Source of the DNA: a virus
Strand: one strand, 5' to 3'
DNA: 26,051 nucleotides
Virus record (IMG/VR): IMGVR_UViG_3300027320_000940
Location: 1-26,051 of that record
Shown: positions 15,647-22,901 of the stretch, in pieces
Numbering within the stretch: position 1 is the first letter of the stretch
Layout: each line of letters starts with the position of its first letter
Made by a program: the position numbers and the translations under genes
Notes under the pieces: generated by a model
What the model was told of the DNA's origin: nothing
What the model saw: only the letters and a program-made list of their open reading frames with translations
The model's database searches: none

Positions 15647-16015
15647 ATGAATCTTATTACAAATCTATTAACTTTACATAATCAACTTAAAGTTTATCAT
15701 TGGCAAACTAGATCTTACGCTGCTCATATGGCATTTGGTGGAGCTTATGATGCTCTAACATTGCTTATTGATCAATTTATCGAAGTGTTCCAAGGTAAGA
15801 ATGGTATGTTAAAAGCACAGAATAACTTTACCATCACTCTTAGAAATCTAAATGGCGATGAAGATGTTACTAAATTCATTGAAGCATTTTTAGATTATCT
15901 TATGGGACCTTTAGTAAATGGTCTAGATACTGCTAAGGATACAGATCTCATGAATATTAGAGATGAAATGTCCGCAGAGCTAAATAAACTGAAATATTTA
16001 CTTACACTCAGCTAA
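15647..16015 (+). CDS. Dps/ferritin-like small phage protein (DUF5856-like)
   Basis: A 122-residue four-helix protein. The N-terminal helix carries LLTLHNQLKVYHWQTRSYAA, followed by H-x-A-F-G-x-x-Y-D-A-L and LIDQFIEVFQGK. This is the pattern of a viral family I know as DUF5856, which resembles Dps and ferritins (H-N-x-x-K-x-x-H-W plus D/E residues in the next helix). In Dps these residues belong to the ferroxidase site between subunits. It lacks the tag of its neighbours. It starts two bases after the upstream stop and ends at a strong bidirectional terminator. With SOD upstream and an Fe-S carrier downstream, iron binding or oxidative protection is plausible. Iron oxidation is not demonstrated by sequence. 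Confidence 0.7.
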   Translation: MNLITNLLTLHNQLKVYHWQTRSYAAHMAFGGAYDALTLLIDQFIEVFQGKNGMLKAQNNFTITLRNLNGDEDVTKFIEAFLDYLMGPLVNGLDTAKDTDLMNIRDEMSAELNKLKYLLTLS

Positions 16016-16017
16016 AG

Positions 16018-16043
16018 TAAAGGCCCCATAAAAGGGGCCTTTA
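16018..16043. terminator. Bidirectional terminator between convergent genes
   Basis: A perfect 10-bp stem TAAAGGCCCC (16018-16027) with GGGGCCTTTA (16034-16043) and a 6-base loop, followed by TTATTATTT. It sits between the Dps-like gene and the convergent Fe-S carrier gene and can serve both. Confidence 0.9.
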
Positions 16044-16047
16044 TTAT

Positions 16048-16428
16048 TTAAAAGTTTCCACAACTTCCACAACCGCTAGAACCTGATGAATCTCCCCCAA
16101 CGCTAAAAGATTGACCACAGCCACATCCTTTTTTCATATTAGGATTAGTAACTTTAAATCCATTTTGGTCTTTAATAAAATCAATTTCAGATCCGTTGAC
16201 TATTTTCATAATATCTGTATTGACAACTATTTTGATTTTGTCATCTAAAATAATATCATCAATTTCAGGTACGAATTCTTCTAAGCCTAAATGATACTTA
16301 TATCCAGCACAACCACCAGCCGATACACCTAATCTGACACATAATTCCATATCAGGATGTGACTCCATAATAGAAATGATCTCTTCAGATGCTGCTTCGG
16401 TAATATTAATTTTTAATTCTTCTTCCAT
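16048..16428 (-). CDS. A-type iron-sulfur cluster carrier (IscA/ErpA/HesB family)
   Basis: A 126-residue A-type carrier. The three conserved cysteines are Cys40 in VSAGGCAGYKY and Cys102/Cys104 in KKGCGCGQSF; the N-terminal ITEAASEEI helix and the LG-x-GGC-x-G-x-x-Y core are typical. The family binds and passes on Fe-S clusters in the cytosol. The usual family end is at CGCGxSF; here about 18 more residues follow, Gly/Ser-rich with a CGSC motif (120-123), which adds two thiols. The start is supported by AGGAG (16436-16440 on the plus strand). It overlaps the end of the upstream GT9-like gene by 23 bases. Which member of the family it is cannot be told. Confidence 0.9.
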   Translation of the reverse strand: MEEELKINITEAASEEIISIMESHPDMELCVRLGVSAGGCAGYKYHLGLEEFVPEIDDIILDDKIKIVVNTDIMKIVNGSEIDFIKDQNGFKVTNPNMKKGCGCGQSFSVGGDSSGSSGCGSCGNF

Positions 16429-17686
16429 GCATAAACTCCTGGTATCTAACTACTTCATATTCTTGCAACGAATGACTATAGATATTATCACCAATACAAA
16501 TAAAACCGATAACATTTGCAGCTAAAACACTTTCTAAATTAGCTTTACTACATATGACAAAAGGATTCTTCACTGCGCCATATTTTCTTAAAACTAAATA
16601 TTTTTCTAAATTATTATATTGTTCCATAAGTGTTTCATTAAGCGTAACTCCTACTTCGAAATTACCACCTAATATATTCAAAACACTATATAAATATTTG
16701 ATATCAATTTCACTAAAGAAAAACCAATCAACATCCTTATTATCTAACATTATATTTCTGTATATTGACATACTAGATTTATTACTATATAAATCATTAA
16801 CTGTATGCTGATTAATCATAGTAAATTTAGATATAAATTTATAAGGACAAGTTATTTCTTTTCTATCTCTGTTAACTAATGCTTCCCAGTTATGAAGTGT
16901 ATTAACCGCATCTTCATAAGTGACATCAAATTCAAGATCTATTAAAGTAGGCTTGATTAATAATCTTTTAAAAGGAGACAATAAGTTAAATTCTTTATTA
17001 GAGATACTTATTACTGGTTTATTTTTTACATGTAACCAATAGATTAAGTTGTTTGGTAAAGTGATAATCAACTTAGCCTTCTCTGCAAATAAAGCTACAC
17101 CTTCCGCACTACTGAATTTATCCCTCAAATTAATGAAATTAGGGTACTTTATATCATTATATCCCTGATTACCTTGACCGATTAAAATTACTTTGTTATT
17201 AGGGAAAAATTCACATACTTCATTTAAAAATTCTGGCCAATATTTCCATTTATTTTCATCAGGAGTGGAATGATTAGAAGATGGTTGAAATAAAATAAAA
17301 TCTTCGTAATCTGGTAAATATTCATAAGCTCTTGATGAATAATTATATGTGTCTAATAATGATAAATCTTCACCGCCAGATACACTTAATTGAATTGATG
17401 TATATTCTCTATCTTGTGGCAAATTAAAATAAACTTTGTATTCTTTTATTTGTGTTTCTGTTTTCCAAGGAGAACATAGATTTACAAAACTCTGCCAATA
17501 AATAGATTCTGCGGGTGTGAATAAATAATGCTCACAATTATCAACGAAATCTTGAGCTAAAATAAATTCTTTTAGTTCTGGAAATGGACCTAAAAGAATA
17601 ATATTTCTAATGTTTCTTCTTTTAGCATTGGACAGGGAAACAAATACATCTCCCCATCCTCCACCAGTAATACCCCAATTATCCAT
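16406..17686 (-). CDS. GT9/heptosyltransferase-like protein with unassigned C-terminal domain
   Basis: A 426-residue protein. The first ~275 residues look like a GT-B fold of the heptosyltransferase (GT9) type: an N-terminal GGGWGDVFVSLSNAKRRN loop (residues 8-25), a middle strand FILFQPSSNHSTPDENKW (expected phosphate/sugar-nucleotide loop), K-V-I-L-I-G-Q-G-N-Q-G, and a LFAEKAKLIITLPNNLIYWL segment in place of the usual A-x-x-D-x-x-x-G-x-H site. That replacement loses the canonical acidic and histidine residues. The last ~150 residues (from ITCPYKFISKF) are a separate domain I cannot name. It is coupled to both neighbours by short overlaps. Glycosylation of host surface, DNA or virion protein is possible, but so is a non-catalytic role. 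Confidence 0.55.
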   Translation of the reverse strand: MDNWGITGGGWGDVFVSLSNAKRRNIRNIILLGPFPELKEFILAQDFVDNCEHYLFTPAESIYWQSFVNLCSPWKTETQIKEYKVYFNLPQDREYTSIQLSVSGGEDLSLLDTYNYSSRAYEYLPDYEDFILFQPSSNHSTPDENKWKYWPEFLNEVCEFFPNNKVILIGQGNQGYNDIKYPNFINLRDKFSSAEGVALFAEKAKLIITLPNNLIYWLHVKNKPVISISNKEFNLLSPFKRLLIKPTLIDLEFDVTYEDAVNTLHNWEALVNRDRKEITCPYKFISKFTMINQHTVNDLYSNKSSMSIYRNIMLDNKDVDWFFFSEIDIKYLYSVLNILGGNFEVGVTLNETLMEQYNNLEKYLVLRKYGAVKNPFVICSKANLESVLAANVIGFICIGDNIYSHSLQEYEVVRYQEFMHGRRIKN

Positions 17687-18602
17687 TTAAGATTTCTAAT
17701 TTAGTAGCATGAATTACAGGACGAACTAAAGTTAATTTCATAGCTTCATCTCTCATTACTTCATCTGTAAAATCTGCTTCGGACTTTACAGAATCAGTGT
17801 GGACAATTAATCTAAATCCCGCATCCTTGATTAGTTTTTGATATAGATAAAGAAGAGATGCGGATTTATTTTCTAAGACAAAGAAAGCCTTAAGATGAGA
17901 AGATAACCATTCTTGACCACATATTCCATCGCTCTTTGTAACAACCCAGTTCTCAGGATGCAAAAGAGCTAAATCATATCTAGTATCTAAAGATTTTACA
18001 GATTGGACAGCTGTTTCATCATTAGTAGCTTTAATAACAACTTCTCCATTGAAGAAATCAATAATATTTTTAATACTAGACAATGGTTCTGAAATTGATC
18101 TCTTGTAAATATCCAAAGCAGAATCAAGAATGTTTTGTGCTTCTTCTAATTTATTTTCATCTAATAACTCAAGAAGTTTATAATGATCATCTAATCTTCC
18201 TGCTAGTGATTTAATATATTCTTCTACTTCTAATTCAGACATATAAATCATAGGGGATTCAGAATTATTAATTAGCTTAGGCTCTACAACACTAAATTTA
18301 CATTCTGATTCAATTTGTATTCTAAAATATCCCCAAGCTGCATGATCAATATTTAGAAATAATTCATGATGCAGATTACCGTTTTCAGCAAATAAATCTG
18401 TAGGAACAATCTGAAATGGGTTGTGTACATTAGTATCGCAAAGTCCTAGATTTACTGTTAAACCAGCTAATCTTTGTGCAATATGTACGAGATTTTTATT
18501 ATCGTCAATCCAAGAGTAAATACCAGCAGTTAGAGCTTTTTCAGTATCTATGGATTGACTATTCTTTTTCTTGAAGCTTACGCCATTACTAATATTGTTC
18601 AT
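17679..18602 (-). CDS. Hypothetical protein, 307 residues
   Basis: I do not recognise this protein. Residues 1-20 are basic and polar, 21-125 mixed alpha/beta with HELFLNIDHAAWGYFRIQIE, and 127-190 helical (EVEEYIKSLAGRLDDHYKLL to SALDIYKR). The C-terminal third contains YDLALLHPENWVVTKSDG and FRLIVHTDSVKSEADF. There is no signal peptide, membrane helix or clear catalytic motif. The stop overlaps the next gene's start region by 8 bases, so it forms a three-gene minus-strand operon with the GT9-like and Fe-S carrier genes. A TATAAT lies only 6 bases before its ATG. Confidence 0.7.
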   Translation of the reverse strand: MNNISNGVSFKKKNSQSIDTEKALTAGIYSWIDDNKNLVHIAQRLAGLTVNLGLCDTNVHNPFQIVPTDLFAENGNLHHELFLNIDHAAWGYFRIQIESECKFSVVEPKLINNSESPMIYMSELEVEEYIKSLAGRLDDHYKLLELLDENKLEEAQNILDSALDIYKRSISEPLSSIKNIIDFFNGEVVIKATNDETAVQSVKSLDTRYDLALLHPENWVVTKSDGICGQEWLSSHLKAFFVLENKSASLLYLYQKLIKDAGFRLIVHTDSVKSEADFTDEVMRDEAMKLTLVRPVIHATKLEILNG

Positions 18603-18608
18603 AGATAT

Positions 18609-18637
18609 ATTATACAGAGTTAAAAAGGAATGAGCAA
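18609..18637 (-). promoter_or_regulatory. Promoter for the 307-residue gene, overlapping the RNA terminator
   Basis: On the minus strand TTGCTC (18632-18637) and TATAAT (18609-18614) are separated by exactly 17 bases. The -10 ends 6 bases before the ATG, which would give an almost leaderless mRNA. The -35 is part of the terminator hairpin arm of the upstream non-coding RNA. Confidence 0.4.
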
Positions 18638-18656
18638 GGTTAGACTTACCTTGCTC
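18622..18656 (-). terminator. Terminator-like hairpin at the 3' end of the non-coding RNA
   Basis: A perfect 9-bp stem GAGCAAGGT (18632-18640) with ACCTTGCTC (18648-18656) and a 7-base loop. On the minus strand it is followed, after five bases, by five T residues. The offset makes it a weaker terminator than the others here. Confidence 0.55.
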
Positions 18657-19367
18657 TTATGATCTATTTAATGGGATTACATCACTCGCAAATATGATTT
18701 GCCCATTTGTCCACTATTACTAGTAAGATCATACAGTGTCCTATTTATACTGGAGGCGGCCCAGTCTAATGTTGGTTTCCTAGTTATATCAGAACGTATA
18801 CTCAATTGCGATGAATAAGGTTCTGAATTAAGATTTACACTTTTTTATTTATAGTTCCTGAATGTATTTCTTAAATGTTTCGACAGTCACTGCTTACTTC
18901 CAACACGAAACGAGTCTATTTATGGGTTACTAAATACGCTGATATTGCGATTACATACCCTACTCTACAAGAATGTGCTCGTTTTGTCACTTCTTCACAG
19001 AAATATGACACATTCCATGCCTTTCACTTTCACGAAGTTACCAGGCGTGATTTTGAGATTAATACGACTGTTATATCGTTTCACCTCTAATCATGCATAA
19101 AAGCCTTTTGCCGTGTACATCAGACCTTTATACTACTCTTACTCTTCAGATTTCGATGTTCGCACAAATTAAGTATGATTGCTGCCACCTTAATTTACAT
19201 CTTCAATCATAGTTCCACATTCTATTGCAAAACCTTAGAGAGATGAGCTTGCTTGAATGACCCTGAGTTGGGCGGGAGCTGTAGAGAATAGCTTTATCCC
19301 TTTTTTCACACTCTACTATCTTACGATGTCAAGCCACCGAGAATCACTTATTCAATTTTCAAAGTAC
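18632..19367 (-). ncRNA. Candidate giant structured RNA (~735 nt), GOLLD/ROOL-like or new
   Basis: The 799 bases between 18603 and 19401 hold no convincing gene but are full of long perfect pairings. Pseudoknot 1: AAATTAAG (19166-19173) pairs CTTAATTT (19189-19196), extended by GATGT (19155-19159) with ACATC (19197-19201). The loop TATGATTG (19174-19181) pairs CAATCATA (19204-19211). Pseudoknot 2: AAACGAG (18908-18914) with CTCGTTT (18978-18984), interlaced with GAATGTG (18971-18977) and CACATTC (19009-19015). Other helices: TATGATC 18658 with GATCATA 18727; AATGG 18670 with CCATT 18703, enclosing GCAAAT/ATTTGC; hairpin 18749-18765; TCAGAAC 18789 with GTTCTGA 18820; GTAGAG 19281 with CTCTAC 19311. 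The minus strand is favoured by a TATAAT at 19374-19379 and the terminator at 18632. Length, phage setting and ornate pairing recall GOLLD and ROOL RNAs; I cannot confirm either family. Confidence 0.7.
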
Positions 19368-19373
19368 AACACT

Positions 19374-19379
19374 ATTATA
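19374..19379 (-). promoter_or_regulatory. -10 element of the non-coding RNA
   Basis: On the minus strand TGTATAAT, the same octamer found in front of the 307-residue gene (18609-18616). Transcription would start near 19367. No clear -35 is present. Confidence 0.5.
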
Positions 19380-19401
19380 CATTATTCTTATTAAAATGCA
19401 T

Positions 19402-19749
19402 CTACACTTTTAAATGTTTTTTGCTATTAACACGAACAATATATTCGCTCCATCGTCTAGCCTCTTCTCCTCCGTACATTTTCCAAATCCAAGCTTCTTT
19501 TCTTTCTGGATCTGAAGGTATTCTAAATCTATTCTTAGCAGTGTATTCGTGAATATCAATAATATCTGATAACTTCATCATATTTTGCATTGCTAATATT
19601 CTAGATAATTCCAACTGTTTTGAAGAACAATAATTTCTATTATTTCTTCCCCAATCATAACCTTCTTGAGCAATTTTTTGAACATTAGATGGAACAATGA
19701 ATTTTTCAGATAAATTTTCCGCTGTTCTATAGAGCTTATTATTGTACAT
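19402..19749 (-). CDS. Hypothetical protein, 115 residues
   Basis: An unrecognised basic protein. Residues 1-28 (MYNNKLYRTAENLSEKFIV, ending QKIAQ) recall the KIAQ end of the N-terminal leaders found in the plus-strand genes to its right. The rest is helical and polar, with IDIHEYTAKNRFRIPSDPE and a conserved-looking KEAWIWKMYGGEEARRWSEY at 85-104. It reads away from the plus-strand cluster, across a 96-base divergent gap. It could be the nearest gene upstream of the non-coding RNA, but the RNA has its own -10. No function can be proposed. Confidence 0.65.
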   Translation of the reverse strand: MYNNKLYRTAENLSEKFIVPSNVQKIAQEGYDWGRNNRNYCSSKQLELSRILAMQNMMKLSDIIDIHEYTAKNRFRIPSDPERKEAWIWKMYGGEEARRWSEYIVRVNSKKHLKV

Positions 19750-19845
19750 ATTGTTATTTTCTAGAAGAATGTTATATTACCTTTTAAAGGTTCATATATT
19801 ATTGTAGAAGAAATATTAGATTATATTGTTTTTGGAGATTTAGAA

Positions 19846-20148
19846 ATGCTTAATAAATTAGCTTCTATTGCTAACGATTTAGATAATTATGGTATGTACA
19901 AGGAAGCGAATGAAATCACTTCTGTAATGAAGAGACTGTCCGGAATTTTTGATAAAAACGAAGATGTTGATTATCTTGCCATGGCTCATGCACTTAATAA
20001 TGTTGCTAAAAATGAAGGTTGGCAAAACTTTAGAGAAAATTATTATGTTGATGGCCAATTCAAAGCTCAACAGTTAGCTAGAGAATTAGAACAAGTAAAA
20101 GCAAAAAATCTTTCTGAAGCGGAAGAAATGCTTAGATCGGAAGAATAA
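19846..20148 (+). CDS. Tagged small helical protein
   Basis: A 100-residue protein that is nearly all predicted helix. Its first 33 residues are a clear case of the shared leader: LNKLASIANDLDNYGMYKEA, then NEITSVMKRLSG. The remainder (FDKNEDVDYLAMAHALNN to the Glu-rich end LREAEE-like SEAEEMLRSEE) is charged and unrecognised. A GGAG ribosome site lies at 19834-19837. It is first in a plus-strand run and is followed directly by the next gene with no gap. Function unknown. Confidence 0.7.
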   Translation: MLNKLASIANDLDNYGMYKEANEITSVMKRLSGIFDKNEDVDYLAMAHALNNVAKNEGWQNFRENYYVDGQFKAQQLARELEQVKAKNLSEAEEMLRSEE

Positions 20149-20736
20149 ATGGCTACTATTGAAGATTTAGCAGATTTAGCATTAGAATTAGATAATAATA
20201 GTGCTCATAGATTAGCAGATAAAATTACTTTAGCAATGAACAAATTTGCTAATGAAGATTGGGACCATGAATACGATATGGTCAGAAATGAAATGGAAAC
20301 TGCTAAAAGAGCTATTGAAGGCATTGAAGATGTAGTGGGCGAAGATGGCGAAGGGAATTTGATGGCTTGGGTACAGTCTAAAATTTCTAATGCTGTTCAA
20401 ATGCTAAAAGGTGTCTCTGATTATTTAGTCAGCGAAGAAACTGTTGGTCAGAAAACAGCTGCTAAAAATGATGGCAAGAAACTAAACAAGCCTTTCAGAA
20501 CTCCGGGTGGTCCTAAAAAGTTCTCTGTTTATGTAAAGAACGATAAGGGTAATATCATTAAGGTTAATTTTGGCTCGCCAGACATGGAAATTAAAAGAGA
20601 CGACCCAGAACGTAGAAAAAATTTCAGAGCCAGGCATAATTGTGACAATCCAGGTAAAAAGTGGAAAGCTCGTTGGTGGTCATGTCGCAATTGGGAAGCT
20701 GGGAGATCTGTATCTGACAATCTTAAGGGTAAATAA
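20149..20736 (+). CDS. Tagged protein with a basic C-terminal viral domain (DUF6321-like)
   Basis: A 195-residue protein in three parts. Residues 1-36 are the shared leader (LADLALELDNNSAHRLADKI, then TLAMNKFA). Residues 37-105 are an acidic helical linker (MVRNEMETAKRAIEGIEDVV). Residues ~108-185 are a basic, aromatic domain: KLNKPFRTPGGPKKFSVYVK, then KVNFGSPDMEIKRDDPERRK, and NFRARHNCDNPG with a terminal WWSCRNW. I know this domain from many phages and viruses under a DUF name (DUF6321, from memory). Two cysteines and the R/K-rich surface suggest nucleic-acid binding, which is inference. Its stop overlaps the next start (TAATG). Confidence 0.75.
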   Translation: MATIEDLADLALELDNNSAHRLADKITLAMNKFANEDWDHEYDMVRNEMETAKRAIEGIEDVVGEDGEGNLMAWVQSKISNAVQMLKGVSDYLVSEETVGQKTAAKNDGKKLNKPFRTPGGPKKFSVYVKNDKGNIIKVNFGSPDMEIKRDDPERRKNFRARHNCDNPGKKWKARWWSCRNWEAGRSVSDNLKGK

Positions 20737-21515
20737 TGAGAAAGTTTCATTATTTATATAAAATTACTAACAATATCAATGGTAAATATTATATTGGAAG
20801 ACATTCAACAGATAATATAAATGATGATTATTTTGGGAGTGGCATTGGAATTATCAATGCAATCAATAAATATGGCAAAGAAAATTTCAGTAAAGAAATT
20901 TTATATCAATGCGAAACTACAGAAGAGCTTTGGGATCTCGAAAGAAAAGTTGTAAATGCTGAAGTTGTAAATGATAAAAATTCCTACAATATGGCATTTG
21001 GCGGCGGAAATCATTTGAAAGAAATGAAACAAAATGATTATAAATCATTTTTAGAACATCAAAGTAATGCCGGTAAAAAAGGCGGTAAAGCTATAATTGA
21101 AAAATATGGAAAAGAATGGCATGCAAAAGGTGGTGCTAAATCTAGAAGTATTTTAAATGCCAAATTTTTATACCATTTGATAACTCCAAATAATGATGTT
21201 ATTGAATTGAGTGCATTAAATTTACGAACATATTGTGAACAAAATAATCTCAATTATCAAACTCTCATCAGTAATCAAGATAAAACTTTTTCAAAAGGCT
21301 CATGTGCAGGGTATTGTTTGATTAACATATCTAAGCCTTATGAAAATAAAACAGATAAAAAAGTATATATCCAAAATGCTCTAAACAGACCAAGATATAC
21401 CTGCCCTATTTGTGATAAAGACAATCTTGACGGCTGAAATCTAACCATCCATATGACAGCAAAACATCTATGGACAAAAGAACAAGTTATAAACTTTAAA
21501 AATAGTACAAAGTAG
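20736..21515 (+). CDS. GIY-YIG endonuclease with an in-frame TGA before its zinc-finger histidines
   Basis: A free-standing GIY-YIG nuclease of the phage homing type. Catalytic motifs are HYLYKI (5-10) and KYYIGRH (17-23, Arg22), with Glu69 in DLERK. A Gly/Lys-rich NUMOD-like segment (AGKKGGKAIIEKYGKEW, 111-127) follows. Near the end comes YTCPICDKDNLDG, the first half of a C2H2 finger. A TGA at 21435-21437 ends the simple reading frame at residue 233. The same frame continues without a further stop as NLTIHMTAKHLWTKEQ to TAG at 21513-21515, supplying the finger's two histidines. The extension exactly fills the gap to the next gene. So the gene is either nonsense-truncated (TGG to TGA) or read through. 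The domain call is firm; the extended end is inferred from the reading frame. Confidence 0.85.
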
Positions 21516-21524
21516 AATATTTTA

Positions 21525-22331
21525 ATGAATTACAAGCAATACCTTAAACTAGCATCAAATTTAGATAAGACTGGTCAATATAAAAGATCAGATTATATTT
21601 TTAACTTGGTTTTATCACAAACACAAGATGATGAAGAAAATTACGATGACGAAGATGATTTAGAAGATGATGACAATACTCCTCATGAGATAATTCATCC
21701 GACACCTGTATTTTTTAATGCTGCCACTAATCAACCAGTAATGCATGAAGGAAAATATTTAGCAGCTTTACCTTTTGATCAAGATCTTCCTGAAATAAGA
21801 GGAAAAGTTAAAGCTATGACTGGTTTAGAAAATCTAACAATTGTCAGAATACCAGTAAATATTTTAATTGTTGAATGGGTGCGTTCAGAATCAGATGCTC
21901 GCAAAACTCAAGAATTAGAAGATGCTTTAGCTTCCGGAATAGAAGATATTGGTGATTTCGGATTCTTGTTAATGATCAATGAAAACATTTTAGATGTCAA
22001 AGGTAAAGATTTAGTCTTTTCTTCTGAATCTGATGCATATGGTTTTGGAAGAGTTATAGCTGAACATTATAAAAGAGCCGGTAGAGAGATGGAAATATCT
22101 GTTGCTCCTGTCGCAGTGTCTTTAATGGATGCAAAAGAAGAAGGAATGTCATTGCCTGAAATGTATGGTGATGATGAATTTATCTTTGTTAGCAATTCAT
22201 CATTCAAAGCTACTGAAATACCAGAAACTATGGCTGATTTGAAAGATGAATTATTCCATTTATCAATGGTAAGAACATATACAGTTGATAGACTACAAAG
22301 AGAAAAACTCGGCGACTATGATTTTGAATAG
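21525..22331 (+). CDS. Tagged protein with acidic linker, unknown core
   Basis: A 268-residue protein. Residues 1-33 are the shared leader (YKQYLKLASNLDKTGQYKRS, then DYIFNLVLSQT). Residues 35-52 are a run of Asp/Glu (DDEENYDDEDDLEDDD). Residues ~57-268 form a globular unknown domain with strands LTIVRIPVNILIVEWVRSES, helix RKTQELEDALASGIEDIGD, and strands MEISVAPVAVSLM and DDEFIFVSNS. There is no signal peptide. It is followed by a strong terminator. The leader, linker and core layout resembles that of its neighbours, as if the leader and linker were a delivery handle. Confidence 0.75.
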   Translation: MNYKQYLKLASNLDKTGQYKRSDYIFNLVLSQTQDDEENYDDEDDLEDDDNTPHEIIHPTPVFFNAATNQPVMHEGKYLAALPFDQDLPEIRGKVKAMTGLENLTIVRIPVNILIVEWVRSESDARKTQELEDALASGIEDIGDFGFLLMINENILDVKGKDLVFSSESDAYGFGRVIAEHYKRAGREMEISVAPVAVSLMDAKEEGMSLPEMYGDDEFIFVSNSSFKATEIPETMADLKDELFHLSMVRTYTVDRLQREKLGDYDFE

Positions 22332-22344
22332 AAAGCATAAATAG

Positions 22345-22373
22345 AAAAGAGGACTGAAAAGTCCTCTTTTTTT
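22345..22373. terminator. Rho-independent terminator between convergent genes
   Basis: A perfect 10-bp stem AAAAGAGGAC (22345-22354) with GTCCTCTTTT (22361-22370), a 6-base loop and a further three T. It can act in both directions for the plus-strand run and the HNH gene. Confidence 0.9.
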
Positions 22374-22881
22374 ATCTCACCAAATAATAGTCCCAATATT
22401 CGCTATCTTTTTCTTTATATGAGCACAATAAATGATAAAAAGAATATACAGGCAGGTTAGGTTTAGAAAGTAGTCTCATTCCGCTTTTTTCTAGCGTTTT
22501 TCCAGCTTTCTTGATATTACAGGATCTACAACAAGTGACAAGATTATCCCAAGTATGATTTCCACCTAAATGCCTGGGATAAACATGGTCTAAAGTTAAA
22601 TCAATATTTCTAATACCGCAATATTGACATGTGTAATTATCTCTGCCATAAATTCCACCTCTACTAACTTTAAAGCTGGTGTTATGTTTACGGCGGACAT
22701 TGTGTTTTAATCTTATGACAGAAGGAACTGAGTAGCGATCACCATTACCAGAATAAAAATATTTATGATCCTTATAATGTAATGTTTCTGCTTTGTCATT
22801 TATAAGCAATTTAATAGCTCTAGGCAAATCACAAATATTTAAAGGTTCATAATCCAAATTAAGTAATAATACTCTGTTCAT
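22372..22881 (-). CDS. HNH endonuclease
   Basis: A 169-residue HNH nuclease. The N-terminal half has the family's usual LLLNLDYEPLNICDLPRAIK and SVPSVIRLKHNVRR. The catalytic zinc-bound core is CQYC (85-88), LDHVYPRHLGG (Asp98, His99), HTWDN (Asn113) and CCRSC (117-121). It cuts DNA; in phages such genes are homing nucleases or packaging helpers. There is no terminase or portal gene next to it here, so homing or a general nuclease role is more likely. A near-consensus sigma70 promoter precedes it, unlike most genes in the window. It reads against the plus-strand run on both sides, which fits an independent insertion. Confidence 0.9.
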   Translation of the reverse strand: MNRVLLLNLDYEPLNICDLPRAIKLLINDKAETLHYKDHKYFYSGNGDRYSVPSVIRLKHNVRRKHNTSFKVSRGGIYGRDNYTCQYCGIRNIDLTLDHVYPRHLGGNHTWDNLVTCCRSCNIKKAGKTLEKSGMRLLSKPNLPVYSFYHLLCSYKEKDSEYWDYYLVR

Positions 22882-22901
22882 AAAATTCTTTCAGATAGCA
22901 T

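Noticed and set aside
18875-19090. A 71-codon plus-strand open frame in the non-coding region
   Set aside because: It has no ribosome site, no recognisable protein pattern and lies across the paired helices of the candidate RNA, which explain the sequence better.
18603-19401. tmRNA, RNase P RNA or tRNA in the structured region
   Set aside because: The length is about twice that of tmRNA or RNase P, and I find neither the RNase P conserved core nor tRNA T-arm and acceptor features, nor an Ala-tag frame.
21435-21437. TGA read as tryptophan throughout the genome (alternative code)
   Set aside because: Other TGA codons end genes in normal ATGA overlaps (2216-2218, 7410-7412, 11392-11394), Trp is otherwise TGG, and long genes are not interrupted by TGA. 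A local event is more likely.
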